Source of the DNA: Bacteroidales bacterium | Lineage (GTDB): Bacteria > Bacteroidota > Bacteroidia > Bacteroidales > 4484-276 | Direction: 5' to 3' | Assembly (NCBI GenBank): GCA_014860585.1 | Contig: JACZJL010000032.1 | Coordinates: 1 to 44,465, forward strand | Length of the DNA stretch: 44,465 bases | Shown here: piece after piece, positions 18,475-28,404 of the stretch | Position numbering within the stretch: position 1 is the first letter of the stretch | How the letters are laid out: the number at the start of each line of letters is the position of its first letter | The notes under the pieces: generated by a model | What the model was told of the DNA's origin: nothing | What the model saw: the letters and a program-made list of their open reading frames with translations, nothing else | Database searches by the model: none | Program-made: the position numbers and the translations under genes

Positions 18475-20223
18475 TTAGTGCTGTTCACAGTTGCAATCTT
18501 TTGGCGAAATTTCAAAAATCAATGCATCATTGGGTTTCAGTTCAATTGCAAGTCCCTGATTGTGGGCTTCAGTGCGGCTGAACATCAATTTTTGTGTATT
18601 CCATAATAATTCATTGGCTTCGAATTCATTGCAACGGTACCATCCCATCTCATTGAGGGCGTGGTCTGAAATCTTTACTTTGATGGCAAGGCGTTGATTG
18701 CGGTCGAAATTTACAACAAACAGCAACTTTTGTTTTGGTGAATGGCGCAGCCAGATATAGACTTTATCTCTGAACGGCAGCGATTCATATGGATTTGCCC
18801 ACATCAGGTCGTAAAATTCTCCATTCACAATTGCATCGTGCCTGATGCTGAAGTTGAGTATTTTTTGATACATCTGCCTCAGCCTGACCTGTTCTTTGCT
18901 TAAAAGTCCCCCGTCGAGTTTTCCATGGTTTATCCACTTTTGCATCTCCGGAATGTTGAAATAATCGTAAATGGTGGTTCTTCCGTCATCGCCGCTGAAA
19001 CCGCTTTCTCCGGCAGCCGGCTCGCCCACTTCCTGGCCTGAGTAAATCATTACCGGACCACGGTGCATGGCAGCACAAAGGGTTAAAGCTGGTATCGCTG
19101 CAAAAGGATCGCCTGCAAAAGCTCCGGATGCGAATCGCACTTCGTCGTGGTTTTCAAGAAATCGGAGCATTTGTGCATCAAGTCCTTCAAGCATCTTCCA
19201 GCAGTTGGAAATGGCTGCTGTGGAAGTTCCGCTTATAATAATACTTTTCAGCGTGTCATACAACCCAACTTTGTCATACAGGTAATCAAAGCCGCCATTT
19301 TTAACAAAATTATGGTATTCGAGCGGGTTATAAACTTCAGCGATAAAAATGACCTGAGGGAATTTCTTTTTTACAGCTTTAATCACCCACGCCCAAAATT
19401 CCACCGGAACCATCTCGGCCATGTCGCAACGGAAACCATCAACTCCTTTTTTTGCCCAAAACAAAAGAACATCAAGCATTTTCGTCCAGGTATCCGGCAC
19501 AGGTTCAAAATGTCTCTGTTTGTTGCCCTGAAAATCCACACCATAATTCAGCTTTATTGTTTCATACCAGTCATCATTTGAAGGTTTTGAAGTAAAAACA
19601 TCATTACCGGTGGCTCTTGCAGGCTTTTCGATGTAAGGCATTGAAGGGATCTCAGCTTTGATTTGATCCAGCCAGGCTATTCCATCGGGCAGTTCAAAGG
19701 TGCTTCCGGGCAGGTAGTAGAAATTGTTTTTCGGATCAAATAATTTCGATGGATCATCATCTTTACCAAAATCCCGGATTCCCTTTGGACTGCAGTCCGA
19801 CTTATATTGCCTGAAAACATGATTCGCCACGATGTCGATGATTACTTTCAATCCTGTTTCGTGTGTGCGTTTAACCAGTGCTTCGAACTCTTCCATCCTG
19901 TTTTTGACGTTGTTGGCCAGGTCGGGGTCCACATCATAATAATCTTTGATGGCATAAGGCGAACCGGCTCTGCCTTTGAGTAGCGTGGGGTGATCTTTTG
20001 GTATGCCAAACTCGCTGTAGTCGGTCATAGTACCGTGTTCCGGGATGCCTGTGAACCAAATGTGTGTGATGCCAAGGTCGCGGATTTCGAGCAATGCTTT
20101 TTGGTTGTAGTCATCAAATTTTCCTACTCCATTTTCCTGTATCGTACCATTTAGTCTTGGGTTCTTGTTTTTATTCCCGAAAAGGCGTGGCAGCGTCTGG
20201 TAGATTGAAATTTTCCTGTTCAT
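18475..20223 (-). CDS. Intracellular GH13 alpha-amylase-family glycosidase
   Basis: A 582-residue (beta/alpha)8 enzyme without signal peptide, so it is cytoplasmic. The GH13 conserved regions are all present: region I DIVANHV (130-136), region II GFRCDMAE with nucleophile Asp267, region III FIAEVYNP with acid/base Glu296, and region IV FLENHDEV with Asp360. An all-beta C-terminal domain (~475-580) ends the protein. It acts on alpha-1,4 glucans or maltodextrins; the exact specificity (amylase, glucanotransferase or maltogenic type) cannot be told from the sequence alone. The gene starts 3 bases after the malQ stop, so the two are translated from one message and probably work together on glycogen or maltodextrin turnover. 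Confidence 0.92.
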   Translation of the reverse strand: MNRKISIYQTLPRLFGNKNKNPRLNGTIQENGVGKFDDYNQKALLEIRDLGITHIWFTGIPEHGTMTDYSEFGIPKDHPTLLKGRAGSPYAIKDYYDVDPDLANNVKNRMEEFEALVKRTHETGLKVIIDIVANHVFRQYKSDCSPKGIRDFGKDDDPSKLFDPKNNFYYLPGSTFELPDGIAWLDQIKAEIPSMPYIEKPARATGNDVFTSKPSNDDWYETIKLNYGVDFQGNKQRHFEPVPDTWTKMLDVLLFWAKKGVDGFRCDMAEMVPVEFWAWVIKAVKKKFPQVIFIAEVYNPLEYHNFVKNGGFDYLYDKVGLYDTLKSIIISGTSTAAISNCWKMLEGLDAQMLRFLENHDEVRFASGAFAGDPFAAIPALTLCAAMHRGPVMIYSGQEVGEPAAGESGFSGDDGRTTIYDYFNIPEMQKWINHGKLDGGLLSKEQVRLRQMYQKILNFSIRHDAIVNGEFYDLMWANPYESLPFRDKVYIWLRHSPKQKLLFVVNFDRNQRLAIKVKISDHALNEMGWYRCNEFEANELLWNTQKLMFSRTEAHNQGLAIELKPNDALIFEISPKDCNCEQH

Positions 20224-20226
20224 AGG

Positions 20227-21711
20227 TTACCTGTTATAAATAGTGGTTATTTCGGATAACCATGTGGATTGTTCTTTTTTTAACTGATTTTTTCTAAATC
20301 GCCATTGCCAGTTTCCTGAGGCGGTTCCAGGGGTGTTCATTCTTGCTTCGCTTCCCAATTCCAGAATGTCCTGAAGAGGAACAACAGCAAGTTTTCCCAC
20401 TGAACCCCAGGCAAGGCGGATCAGTTTTTTATTGATGCTCTTTTCATCAGCATCAGCATAGAAAAGGACTTTCTTTTTGATGTTTTTATCCAGGGATTTA
20501 AACCAGCCTGTCAGCGTGTCGTTATCGTGGGTACCGGTGTAAACAATGAAATTGTCGGTGTAAGTATGCGGCAGGTATTTTACGCCATCATCGGAGTGGA
20601 AGGCAAATTGCAGGATTTTCATCCCCGGAAACCCGTATTTCATCCTTAATGCATCTACTTCAGCAGTGATAATGCCGAGGTCTTCGGCAATGATTGGCAA
20701 TTCACCCAGTTCATTACGAATCGCTTCAAACAGTTCATCACCGGGTGCTTTTATCCATTCTCCGTTAATGGCAGTCGGCTCGCCATAAGGCACTGACCAG
20801 AAAGCTTCAAAGCCGCGAAAATGGTCAATCCGCACGTAATCATACAACCCGAACGAAGCTTTCACCCTGTTGATCCACCATTTAAATCCGTTCCTTTTCA
20901 TTTTTTCCCAGTTATAAAGTGGATTCCCCCACAATTGACCGGTCTTACTGAAATAATCGGGTGGTACACCTGCAACGCTGATGGGATTGCGCTTATTATC
21001 GAATAAAAACAACTCATGGTTGCTCCAAACCTCGGCGCTATCATGGGCCACATACAACGGGATGTCACCGATGATCGAAACATTCTTGTCATTGGCGTAC
21101 TTTTTCACGGTTGACCACTGACGATGGAACAGGTACTGCACGAACTGATGGTAGCTGATTTCAAATTGCGAATGTTGACTGAAGGTGTCCAAAGCTTCCT
21201 TGCTTCTTAAGCGAAATTCCTCCGGCCATTCCCACCAGGGTTTTCCGTTAAACAATTCCTTCAGGGCAACAAAGGTGGCATATTCCTTAAGCCAGTTGCT
21301 TTGACTGGCAATAAACGCATGATATTGGGCGTCATTCCCTGCAAGGTTGTCGAAAAAGTGCCTGTGAGCTAATTTAAGCATTTTGCGCTTGTAATTGATC
21401 ACTGCACCGTAGTTCACTTTAGCTTCCGGAAAGTCGGGGACTGGATTCAACTCCCTTTTTTTCAGTAATCCCTCTGATACCAGTAGGTTAAGGTCAATAA
21501 GAATTGGATTCCCGGCATAAATGGAAAAACACTGATAGGGCGAGTCTCCATAGCCTGTGTGTCCCATAGGCAGAACTTGCCAGAGTTTTTGGTTTGCTCC
21601 GGATAGGAAATCGATAAAATCCATGGCGTTTTTACCCAAAGACCCGATTCCATGGTCGCCCGGTAAGGATGTCGGATGCAGCAAAATGCCGCTGCTTCGT
21701 TCTATTTTCAT
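20227..21711 (-). CDS. malQ: 4-alpha-glucanotransferase (amylomaltase, GH77)
   Basis: Transfers alpha-1,4-glucan segments between maltodextrins and releases glucose. The 494-residue length and motifs fit GH77: 'SGILLHPTSLPGDHGIGSLG' at the N-terminus, VGDIPLYV-like GDIPLYVAHDSAEVW (215-229), nucleophile Asp296 in VRIDHFRGF, acid/base Glu343 in IAEDLGI and Asp396 in GTHDNDTLTGW. It lacks the extra starch-binding modules of DPE2-type enzymes and has no signal peptide, so it is cytoplasmic. It is first in a leftward unit with the GH13 gene and perhaps amrS. Confidence 0.96.
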   Translation of the reverse strand: MKIERSSGILLHPTSLPGDHGIGSLGKNAMDFIDFLSGANQKLWQVLPMGHTGYGDSPYQCFSIYAGNPILIDLNLLVSEGLLKKRELNPVPDFPEAKVNYGAVINYKRKMLKLAHRHFFDNLAGNDAQYHAFIASQSNWLKEYATFVALKELFNGKPWWEWPEEFRLRSKEALDTFSQHSQFEISYHQFVQYLFHRQWSTVKKYANDKNVSIIGDIPLYVAHDSAEVWSNHELFLFDNKRNPISVAGVPPDYFSKTGQLWGNPLYNWEKMKRNGFKWWINRVKASFGLYDYVRIDHFRGFEAFWSVPYGEPTAINGEWIKAPGDELFEAIRNELGELPIIAEDLGIITAEVDALRMKYGFPGMKILQFAFHSDDGVKYLPHTYTDNFIVYTGTHDNDTLTGWFKSLDKNIKKKVLFYADADEKSINKKLIRLAWGSVGKLAVVPLQDILELGSEARMNTPGTASGNWQWRFRKNQLKKEQSTWLSEITTIYNR

Positions 21712-21924
21712 GGTAAGTACTTGATTGGATTTTTTTTTGCAAAATAACCGAATTCAAGGCAGACTACAAAGACAAAAGCGTAAAATATAATTAATGGCTA
21801 GGATAACATGTAAGTGTGTAATTGTCATCAGGTAGCTGGCAAAAGGTGTTTGGAATTATTTCAAAGCCATCAGACAAGGACGAAATCATAGAAAAAAATT
21901 TGCTTTTGCTTTGAGATGATTAAA

Positions 21925-21960
21925 TGGCAACTAAAACCGTCTTTTCGGTTTCAGTTGCCA
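21925..21960 (-). terminator. Hairpin terminator after the transhydrogenase operon
   Basis: A 15-bp stem with one mismatch (TGGCAACTAAAACCG at 21925-21939, CGGTTTCAGTTGCCA at 21946-21960) around a 6-base loop, 26 bases beyond the stop of the 1235-residue gene. On the minus strand only a weak T-rich run follows. The rest of the 275-base gap to malQ shows nothing I can name. Confidence 0.7.
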
Positions 21961-21986
21961 ATTAAAGTAAACTGTTACTGATGATA

Positions 21987-24900
21987 TTACTCTGCCTCAA
22001 ATGCCTGCTCAAATTCATCGTCGAACCGCTTGTTCACAATGTCGCAGCCGTGATTGAACAGCCGGTTGGCGTTGTCCTTTTTAGTAACATTAAACTGAAA
22101 AACCATCTTTTCCCGATCAGTCTGGGGTGGTAGCAAACTGAAGAATTCGTTGAGCGCATCTTCCTGGTCGTTGATTCCGTTTAACCCAAAACCTTTCATC
22201 AGTTCGATGAGTTGCTGCGGAGACGATTTTTCAATGGCAGATTCCATTTGTTTGTCAAATTTCTGGAGTTTACGCTGGGTGGTGGTAAAACTTCCACCAA
22301 TTTCGAATGGCAATGAAGCAGGGAGCACCAGGTCAGCTTTTAGGGCGGTTTCGGTGAAGAAGTAATCCTGCACCATAATAAACTCGGTAGAAATGAGCCA
22401 GTCTTCGATCTCGGTTTTATCCATAGCGCATCCAACGGGGTCTTCGCCAAAAATGAAGAGATTCTTAAGATCATGCTCAATCAACAATTTGTATGGGCTT
22501 TTAATTCGGGTTGGCAGTTCGGCTACTCCCCACTTTTCCTTTAGCTTTTCAATCACTTTTGGGTCATCGCACAACTGGAAACCGGGAGCAACTTTATGGC
22601 AACCACCCATGTCGATTATACCCTGGGTATTGTTTTTCTCTTTGATGGCTAAAAGTCCCTGCGCTGTTTTGCCTAACTTACCGGTGATGATGGCCAGGTT
22701 ATGCAGTTCATAGCTTGTATTGGCTGATATCTCTTTTTCGGTGAAAACGAGGATGGCGTTCTGCTCTTCGTTAAATCCCTTGGCAAACTGCACCAGTTCT
22801 TCGATGCAGGTCATACCGGCTTTTTCGAACAGTTCGTCAAAATCTTCTGCAAGTAAATGCTTTTTGTAATCTTCAAATCCTGTGGATCGTCCTTTGATGA
22901 AAAGCTGGTTTTCATGGCCTCCTGATAGCAGGTAATAATTTACTGCCTTGATAAAATGATAATAGGATTTGATGTGATGCACCCGGTCAACTTTATGTTC
23001 CATGCCGCTTTCGCTCTGGTTGGTAAATAGCTCCACCGGAACATTGTAACGATGATGGGCATTGAAAATCATATGATTCACCAGTGGGTAGTCCATATGC
23101 AGATTTGATCCAAAAATATAGATCCGGCTGGCTTCTTTAATTTGCTCAAATGGAACGGAAACCATTGCATTCATGCCATAACCTATACCTCTTCCAATGT
23201 ATTGGAAACAGTTGACGTTGTTTGTTTTTACCCCTGCACGTGCCAGTTTTTCGATCATGTAAATCTCCTCGTTGGTCAGGCGTGCACCGGCGAAGAATGC
23301 ATTGTGATCTGGTTCAACGGATTTGATTTTATCGATGATCAGATGAAAGGCTTTCTCAAAAGTAATGGGCTCAAATTTGCCGTTTACCTTCAACAACGGT
23401 TTGGTGATACGGGACCTGTCGTTAAGGTATTTGTATCCAAACTTTGCCTGGCGGCTGATGTTGCCATCTTTATTAAGATCGCCTACCCTTCCTGATGCCT
23501 TCATGAAGAACCCTGCTTTGTGGTGCAGGTTGATTTCAAATCCTTCAGGGCCGATGTTATCCACTGTTTCGATGGTGTCGAAGCGCATCGGACCGGGTTT
23601 AAAAGGAACGTTTTCTGACATGGCTGCAGTGGGGCACGTTTCGATGCACAGGCCGCAGGATTCACAGGTGGTTTCGAGCAGTGATTTTCCCATGGTTGGC
23701 GCTACAAATGTGCTGAATCCCCTGTTGACTAACCCGAGTGCATTGGCGCCGACCACTTCTTTACAAATCCTGATGCATCGGGAACAGAGGATGCATTTAT
23801 TGTTGTCGATTTCGATATACGGGTGCGAGAAATCTACTTCAAACTCGTTGAAGGCGCCTTCAAAATGCTTTTGCTCTGCATGGTATTCAGTTCCAAACTT
23901 TTTAAAATCGCAGGTAAAATACTCCACGCATCCGCACTCGAGGCATCGTTGGGTTTCCTGGCGGGCAATTTCCTCATTGGCATATCCCAACTCAACCTCA
24001 TTGAAATTAATCCGGTTGTCTGGTTCGATGGTAGGCATTTCCTGGCGCAACTGATGCAGGTATCTGCCGATATATTTGTCGGGTTGCTGTTCGTGAAAAT
24101 TATCTTTCCTGCTTAGAAATTCTTTGGTTTCCGGTACTATTGGTTGTCCTGTTAAAAACTGGTGACAACTGCGCGAGGCCACTTTGGCCTGTGCAATGGC
24201 TTCAATAATTGTTGCTGGTCCTGAAACGCCATCGCCGGCAGCAAATATCGATGGGATTCCGGTTTGCAGCGTGGTTCTGTTGCATTCTATGTCGCCCCAT
24301 TTAGTGACTTTTAACTGGCCACTATCAGCAATTCCATTTACATCTTCGAGAAAATTCACTTCGGTTTTCTGACCGATTGCTGCCAGGATGTAATCCACCT
24401 TTACATCAAAATCAGAACCTTCTTTTGGTACCGGACGGCGACGGCCAGAAGCATCGGGTTCCCCAAGTTCCATTCGCAGGCAGGTGATGGAGTGCACATT
24501 GCCCTGCTCATCCTTGTTTACCAACCTGGGGTTGGTCAGGAAGAGGTATTCAACGCCTTCGAGTTTTGATTCGTGAATTTCGATTGGGTTGGCAGGCATC
24601 TCCTTTTCGGTGCGGCGATAGATCACATACACCTTGTCAGCACCGCATCTGATGGATGTGCGGCAACAGTCCATGGCGGTGTTTCCACCCCCCACAACAG
24701 CCACCGTTTTTCCTTTGAAATTGTATCTTTGGCCAGTCACTTCCATGTTTCTTAAAAAGTCGATCCCGGAGAAGACATTTCCGGCATCTTCACCTTCGCA
24801 ACCCAGGAGCGATCCCCTTTGCGAACCGATCGTCAGAATTACGGCGTCATAGTTTTTCTTGAGTTCGTGGTAATGAAGGTTGTCACCTAATTTTTGGTTG

Positions 24901-25694
24901 TAAAATATCTTTGCTCCAAGTTCGGTTACAGCCGCTACTTCTTTGTCAATGATATCATTTGGGAGTCTGTATTCCGGGATTCCATAACGCAGCCAGCCAC
25001 CAGGTGCGGGAGCTGCTTCGTAGATGTCGCACTGATGGCCTTTTTGCTGAAGAAAATAAGCACAGGATAAACCTCCCGGCCCGGCGCCGATGATGGCTAC
25101 TTTTTTACCGGTTGACGGAGCAACTTTGGGGATAAAACGGCTTGGTGATTCCAGGTCAATGTCGGCGGCAAAACGCTTCAGGTAATCAATGCCAACGCCT
25201 GTTCCTTCAGACAGCAGATTACGACGGCAGGCAGCTTCGCAGGGTCTGACGCATACGCGTCCACAAATGGCCGGTAAGGGGTTGGTCTCTTTGATCAGGC
25301 CGATCGCTTCGGAGTATAATCCTTTTTCGATCAGCGAAATGTACCCCTGCACATCCACACCTGCCGGGCAGGTCGACTTGCATGGCGCCATGCAGTCGGC
25401 GTAGTGATTGCTCGCCAGCAGGTCGAGTGCTGTTTTCCGCGCTTTTCTGATCCGCTCGTTTTCAGTTTCTATCTTGAAACCTTCAGCAATTTTTGTGGAG
25501 CAGGCGGGTTGCAAAATCCGGTAGCCTTCTATTTCGACTACACAGAGGTAGCAGGAGGAGAAAGGCTCAAGGCGCGGATCGTTGCAGAGGGTCGGAATAT
25601 GCACATTGTTGCGGCGAGCAAGCTCAAGGATGGTTTCGCCCGGTTTTCCCTTTACTATTTTCCCGTTGAGGATGATGTTGAAAGTGTCGTTCAT
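21987..25694 (-). CDS. Large iron-sulfur/flavin subunit of a Stn-like electron-bifurcating oxidoreductase
   Basis: A 1235-residue fusion. In order: a plant-type 2Fe-2S domain as in NuoG (C37, C48, C51, C65); a GltD/NfnB-like N-terminal cluster region (Cys at 101, 105, 109 and 144-156); an FAD domain (GAGPGG 203-208) and NAD(P)H domain (GGGNTA 335-340) ending near 515; two 4Fe-4S motifs (C634/637/640/644 and C677/680/683/687); then ~500 residues like the molybdopterin-oxidoreductase fold. That last part lacks the usual N-terminal 4Fe-4S Cys set and the C-terminal cofactor-binding domain, so it probably holds no molybdenum. With the NuoF- and NuoE-like neighbours this resembles StnABC, a bifurcating NADH/NADPH:ferredoxin transhydrogenase. 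An FdhA-like formate dehydrogenase subunit is a less likely alternative. Cytoplasmic. Confidence 0.85.
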   Translation of the reverse strand: MNDTFNIILNGKIVKGKPGETILELARRNNVHIPTLCNDPRLEPFSSCYLCVVEIEGYRILQPACSTKIAEGFKIETENERIRKARKTALDLLASNHYADCMAPCKSTCPAGVDVQGYISLIEKGLYSEAIGLIKETNPLPAICGRVCVRPCEAACRRNLLSEGTGVGIDYLKRFAADIDLESPSRFIPKVAPSTGKKVAIIGAGPGGLSCAYFLQQKGHQCDIYEAAPAPGGWLRYGIPEYRLPNDIIDKEVAAVTELGAKIFYNQKLGDNLHYHELKKNYDAVILTIGSQRGSLLGCEGEDAGNVFSGIDFLRNMEVTGQRYNFKGKTVAVVGGGNTAMDCCRTSIRCGADKVYVIYRRTEKEMPANPIEIHESKLEGVEYLFLTNPRLVNKDEQGNVHSITCLRMELGEPDASGRRRPVPKEGSDFDVKVDYILAAIGQKTEVNFLEDVNGIADSGQLKVTKWGDIECNRTTLQTGIPSIFAAGDGVSGPATIIEAIAQAKVASRSCHQFLTGQPIVPETKEFLSRKDNFHEQQPDKYIGRYLHQLRQEMPTIEPDNRINFNEVELGYANEEIARQETQRCLECGCVEYFTCDFKKFGTEYHAEQKHFEGAFNEFEVDFSHPYIEIDNNKCILCSRCIRICKEVVGANALGLVNRGFSTFVAPTMGKSLLETTCESCGLCIETCPTAAMSENVPFKPGPMRFDTIETVDNIGPEGFEINLHHKAGFFMKASGRVGDLNKDGNISRQAKFGYKYLNDRSRITKPLLKVNGKFEPITFEKAFHLIIDKIKSVEPDHNAFFAGARLTNEEIYMIEKLARAGVKTNNVNCFQYIGRGIGYGMNAMVSVPFEQIKEASRIYIFGSNLHMDYPLVNHMIFNAHHRYNVPVELFTNQSESGMEHKVDRVHHIKSYYHFIKAVNYYLLSGGHENQLFIKGRSTGFEDYKKHLLAEDFDELFEKAGMTCIEELVQFAKGFNEEQNAILVFTEKEISANTSYELHNLAIITGKLGKTAQGLLAIKEKNNTQGIIDMGGCHKVAPGFQLCDDPKVIEKLKEKWGVAELPTRIKSPYKLLIEHDLKNLFIFGEDPVGCAMDKTEIEDWLISTEFIMVQDYFFTETALKADLVLPASLPFEIGGSFTTTQRKLQKFDKQMESAIEKSSPQQLIELMKGFGLNGINDQEDALNEFFSLLPPQTDREKMVFQFNVTKKDNANRLFNHGCDIVNKRFDDEFEQAFEAE

Positions 25695-25724
25695 TTGGCG
25701 TAAAACTTTTTGGTTTTGTGAAAA

Positions 25725-27503
25725 TTAGCGGAGAATTATGGCATCAAACTTACACCGTGAGTAGCAATCGCCACATTTGATACAAATCTCCTGATCGATT
25801 ACATGAGCCATTTTGCGTTCGCCGGTGATGGCATTTACAGGGCACTTTTTGGCGCAAACCGTGCATCCGGTGCATTTGTCCGGAATGATTTCGTAGGTGA
25901 GCAGGCTTTTGCAAACTTTTGCCGGGCACTTTTTCTCCAGAATATGTGCTGTGTATTCGTCCCTGAAGTATTTGAGCGTTGTAAGCACAGGATTTGGCGC
26001 CGTTTGGCCAAGTCCGCACAGCGAGTTGTCTTTGATCTGGTAAGCCAGTTCTTCCAACGTATCAATATCTTCCATCTTACCTTTACCTTCAGTAATGCGC
26101 TGCAGGACTTCAAGCATCCGTTTGGTCCCAATCCGGCAGAAGGTGCATTTTCCACAGCTTTCGGTTTGGGTAAAATTGAGGAAAAATCTTGCAACATCCA
26201 CCATACATGTATCCTCATCCATCACCACCATGCCGCCTGAACCCATGATAGCGCCGGTGGCATTCACCGAATCATAATCAACAATGGTATCGGCGAGGTA
26301 CTCGGGAATGCAGCCGCCTGAGGGGCCACCCAGCTGTACGGCTTTGAATTTTTTTCCTCCGGGAATTCCTCCACCCAATTTGTAGATAATATCGCGGATG
26401 GTGATTCCCATAGGCACTTCTACCAGGCCGGAATGATTGATCTTGCCGGCCAGTGCAAATACTTTAGTGCCTTTACTTTTTTCGGTGCCGTATTTTGCGT
26501 AGGCTTCCGGGCCGTTGATAATAATCCATGGAATGTTGGCCCAGGTTTCAACGTTGTTGATGTTGGTGGGTTTTTTCCAGAGCCCTGAGATGGCCGGGAA
26601 TGGAGGTCTCTTCCTGGGCATACCACGTTCACCTTCGACAGATGCGATAAGCGCGGTTTCTTCTCCACAGACAAAAGCACCGGCTCCTTCTTTCACATAA
26701 ATGTCAAAGCAAAAGCCTTCGATACCCATAATATGTTCGCCAAGATAGCCCTGGTCGCGGGCTTGCTCGATGGCAATATTCAATCTTTTAATCGCTAATG
26801 GGTATTCAGCGCGGCAATAGATGACGCCACCATTAGCACCAATGGCATAAGCGCCAATAATCATTCCTTCGAGCACTGCATGGGGGTCGCCCTCAAGCAG
26901 CGAGCGATCCATGAATGCGCCCGGGTCGCCTTCATCGGCATTGCAGATGATATATTTCTCATCGGATTCACTTTTCCTGGCAAACCGCCATTTCATCCCT
27001 GTAGGGAAACCGCCGCCACCACGACCGCGCAACCCAGATTGCAACACCAATTCAATCACTTCATCGCGGGTTATCCCTTCATCAGCGATTTTTTTTATAG
27101 CCTCATACCCCTGGTGCGCCTCATATTCTTCCAACGATTCAGGGTCGATATAACCACAATGGCGCAGGGCAATCTTTATCTGGTTGTCAAAAAAGAGATG
27201 ATCTGGTGTTTCGAAAAGATCAGTCTTTACAACAAACTCCCGGATTGGCTCGTGATTAACCACATGCTTTTCCAATAATTCCACCACCCTGTTCTCATCC
27301 ACATTTCCATAAATGTAAGAACCGGTATCGTCGATGATCTCTACCAACGGCTCGCGGAAACACATGCCGATACAACTAGTCTTCTTTAGCTCGAAATCGA
27401 GATTCTCGGCCATCCGCAATTGTTCAATTTTCTGATAGGTCTTGTTGGCTCCGGCTGCAATACCGCAACTTCCCAGGCCTACTATTACTTTGGTTTTTGA
27501 CAT
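25725..27503 (-). CDS. NuoF/HydB-like NADH-FMN subunit
   Basis: A 592-residue diaphorase subunit. Residues 1-85 are a thioredoxin-like 2Fe-2S domain (C13, C44, C48). The NuoF core has the FMN/NADH loop GLRGRGGGGFPTG (157-169), 'NADEGDPGAF' (188-197) and the N3-type 4Fe-4S ligands C450, C453, C456 and C496. A C-terminal 2x4Fe-4S ferredoxin domain follows (C544/547/550/554 and C574/577/580/584). This domain set is that of HydB/HndC/StnB rather than respiratory NuoF, which lacks the terminal ferredoxin. In the known complexes it oxidises or reduces NAD at FMN and is the proposed bifurcation site. It lies 47 bases after the NuoE-like gene and 30 before the large subunit. Confidence 0.93.
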   Translation of the reverse strand: MSKTKVIVGLGSCGIAAGANKTYQKIEQLRMAENLDFELKKTSCIGMCFREPLVEIIDDTGSYIYGNVDENRVVELLEKHVVNHEPIREFVVKTDLFETPDHLFFDNQIKIALRHCGYIDPESLEEYEAHQGYEAIKKIADEGITRDEVIELVLQSGLRGRGGGGFPTGMKWRFARKSESDEKYIICNADEGDPGAFMDRSLLEGDPHAVLEGMIIGAYAIGANGGVIYCRAEYPLAIKRLNIAIEQARDQGYLGEHIMGIEGFCFDIYVKEGAGAFVCGEETALIASVEGERGMPRKRPPFPAISGLWKKPTNINNVETWANIPWIIINGPEAYAKYGTEKSKGTKVFALAGKINHSGLVEVPMGITIRDIIYKLGGGIPGGKKFKAVQLGGPSGGCIPEYLADTIVDYDSVNATGAIMGSGGMVVMDEDTCMVDVARFFLNFTQTESCGKCTFCRIGTKRMLEVLQRITEGKGKMEDIDTLEELAYQIKDNSLCGLGQTAPNPVLTTLKYFRDEYTAHILEKKCPAKVCKSLLTYEIIPDKCTGCTVCAKKCPVNAITGERKMAHVIDQEICIKCGDCYSRCKFDAIILR

Positions 27504-27550
27504 ATTCTGTTTGTTTTTCTTGCGATACTATTTTTCGATCTTCAAAATGA

Positions 27551-28078
27551 TCAGTTGTTTTTGCTCATTTCATTTATCCTGATTTCTTTTATAATCCTTA
27601 CAGCCTCTGATCCAGTTAACTTGCCGTATGTGTTATCATGTACCATCATCACCGGAGCCAATGAGCAACAACCCAGACAGGCTACCGATTCAAGGGTGAA
27701 AAGCCGATCCTCGGTGGTACCGCCATCGGCTACCTTAAGTGATTCCACCAGTGCTTCACTGATTTTAGTGGCATTTTGCACATGACAAGCTGTTCCATGG
27801 CAAACTTTGATGATGTATTTACCGACCGGGTTGAGCCTGAATTGCGCATAAAATGTAGCAACGCCGTACATATCGCTAAGGCTGAGGCCTGTGTCACCGG
27901 CAATTTTCTCGAATACCGCCTTCGGTATATAGCCGTAAATGGTTTGAGCGCCCTGGAGCAATGGGATCATATTCCCTTTTTTGTTTTTGTACTTTTCGAT
28001 CAGATGATCTATCAGGGAGAGATCAACAGCATCGGTTGCCGGTTGGCTCTGTTTAGTGGTTATCCTTGCTATCCGCAT
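27551..28078 (-). CDS. NuoE/HydC-like 2Fe-2S subunit
   Basis: The smallest and first gene of the operon. I choose ATG 28076-28078 (175 residues); a TTG two codons upstream is the only longer start. After an all-helical N-terminal part (LIDHLIEKYKNKKG, 'GYIPKAVFEKIA'), the thioredoxin-like domain carries the 2Fe-2S ligands as C-x4-C (VCHGTAC) and C-x3-C (ACLGCC), at residues 93, 98, 134 and 138. This is the standard NuoE pattern. In HydC/StnA complexes it accepts electrons from the FMN subunit. The 560-base region upstream has no gene; it contains the structured repeat at 28405-28487. Confidence 0.93.
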   Translation of the reverse strand: MRIARITTKQSQPATDAVDLSLIDHLIEKYKNKKGNMIPLLQGAQTIYGYIPKAVFEKIAGDTGLSLSDMYGVATFYAQFRLNPVGKYIIKVCHGTACHVQNATKISEALVESLKVADGGTTEDRLFTLESVACLGCCSLAPVMMVHDNTYGKLTGSEAVRIIKEIRINEMSKNN

Positions 28079-28404
28079 AGTCAAAATATGTTTTGAGGGT
28101 GTAAAAGTATATATTGTTGTACAAGTTTAACCACCTGAAAAGCAATTTATAGACAATCTAAATTTGGATAAAAATGATTCCTGGTTTTTGCGTTCCGTGT
28201 TTTTTGTTCAATGTTGGCAGAATGACTTATGTGATGGATTGTGCAACTTATCGATAAAGGCAGTGATTGTTAGTTGGGCTCTGGGAATTGATGTCGTGAG
28301 AAATGTGATCCTGGTTCCGTTTAGCTTTGATGAATAATCACTACTGACCGACTAAAATTTGTTAATCCACTACGTGGAAATTTTGCAAATCGTAAAATTC
28401 TCTG

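Noticed and set aside
21987-25694. Catalytic formate dehydrogenase alpha subunit
   Set aside because: The molybdopterin-like part lacks the N-terminal cluster Cys and an evident active-site Cys/Sec, and an NfnB-like FAD/NADPH module is fused; a transhydrogenase fits better, though this is not settled.
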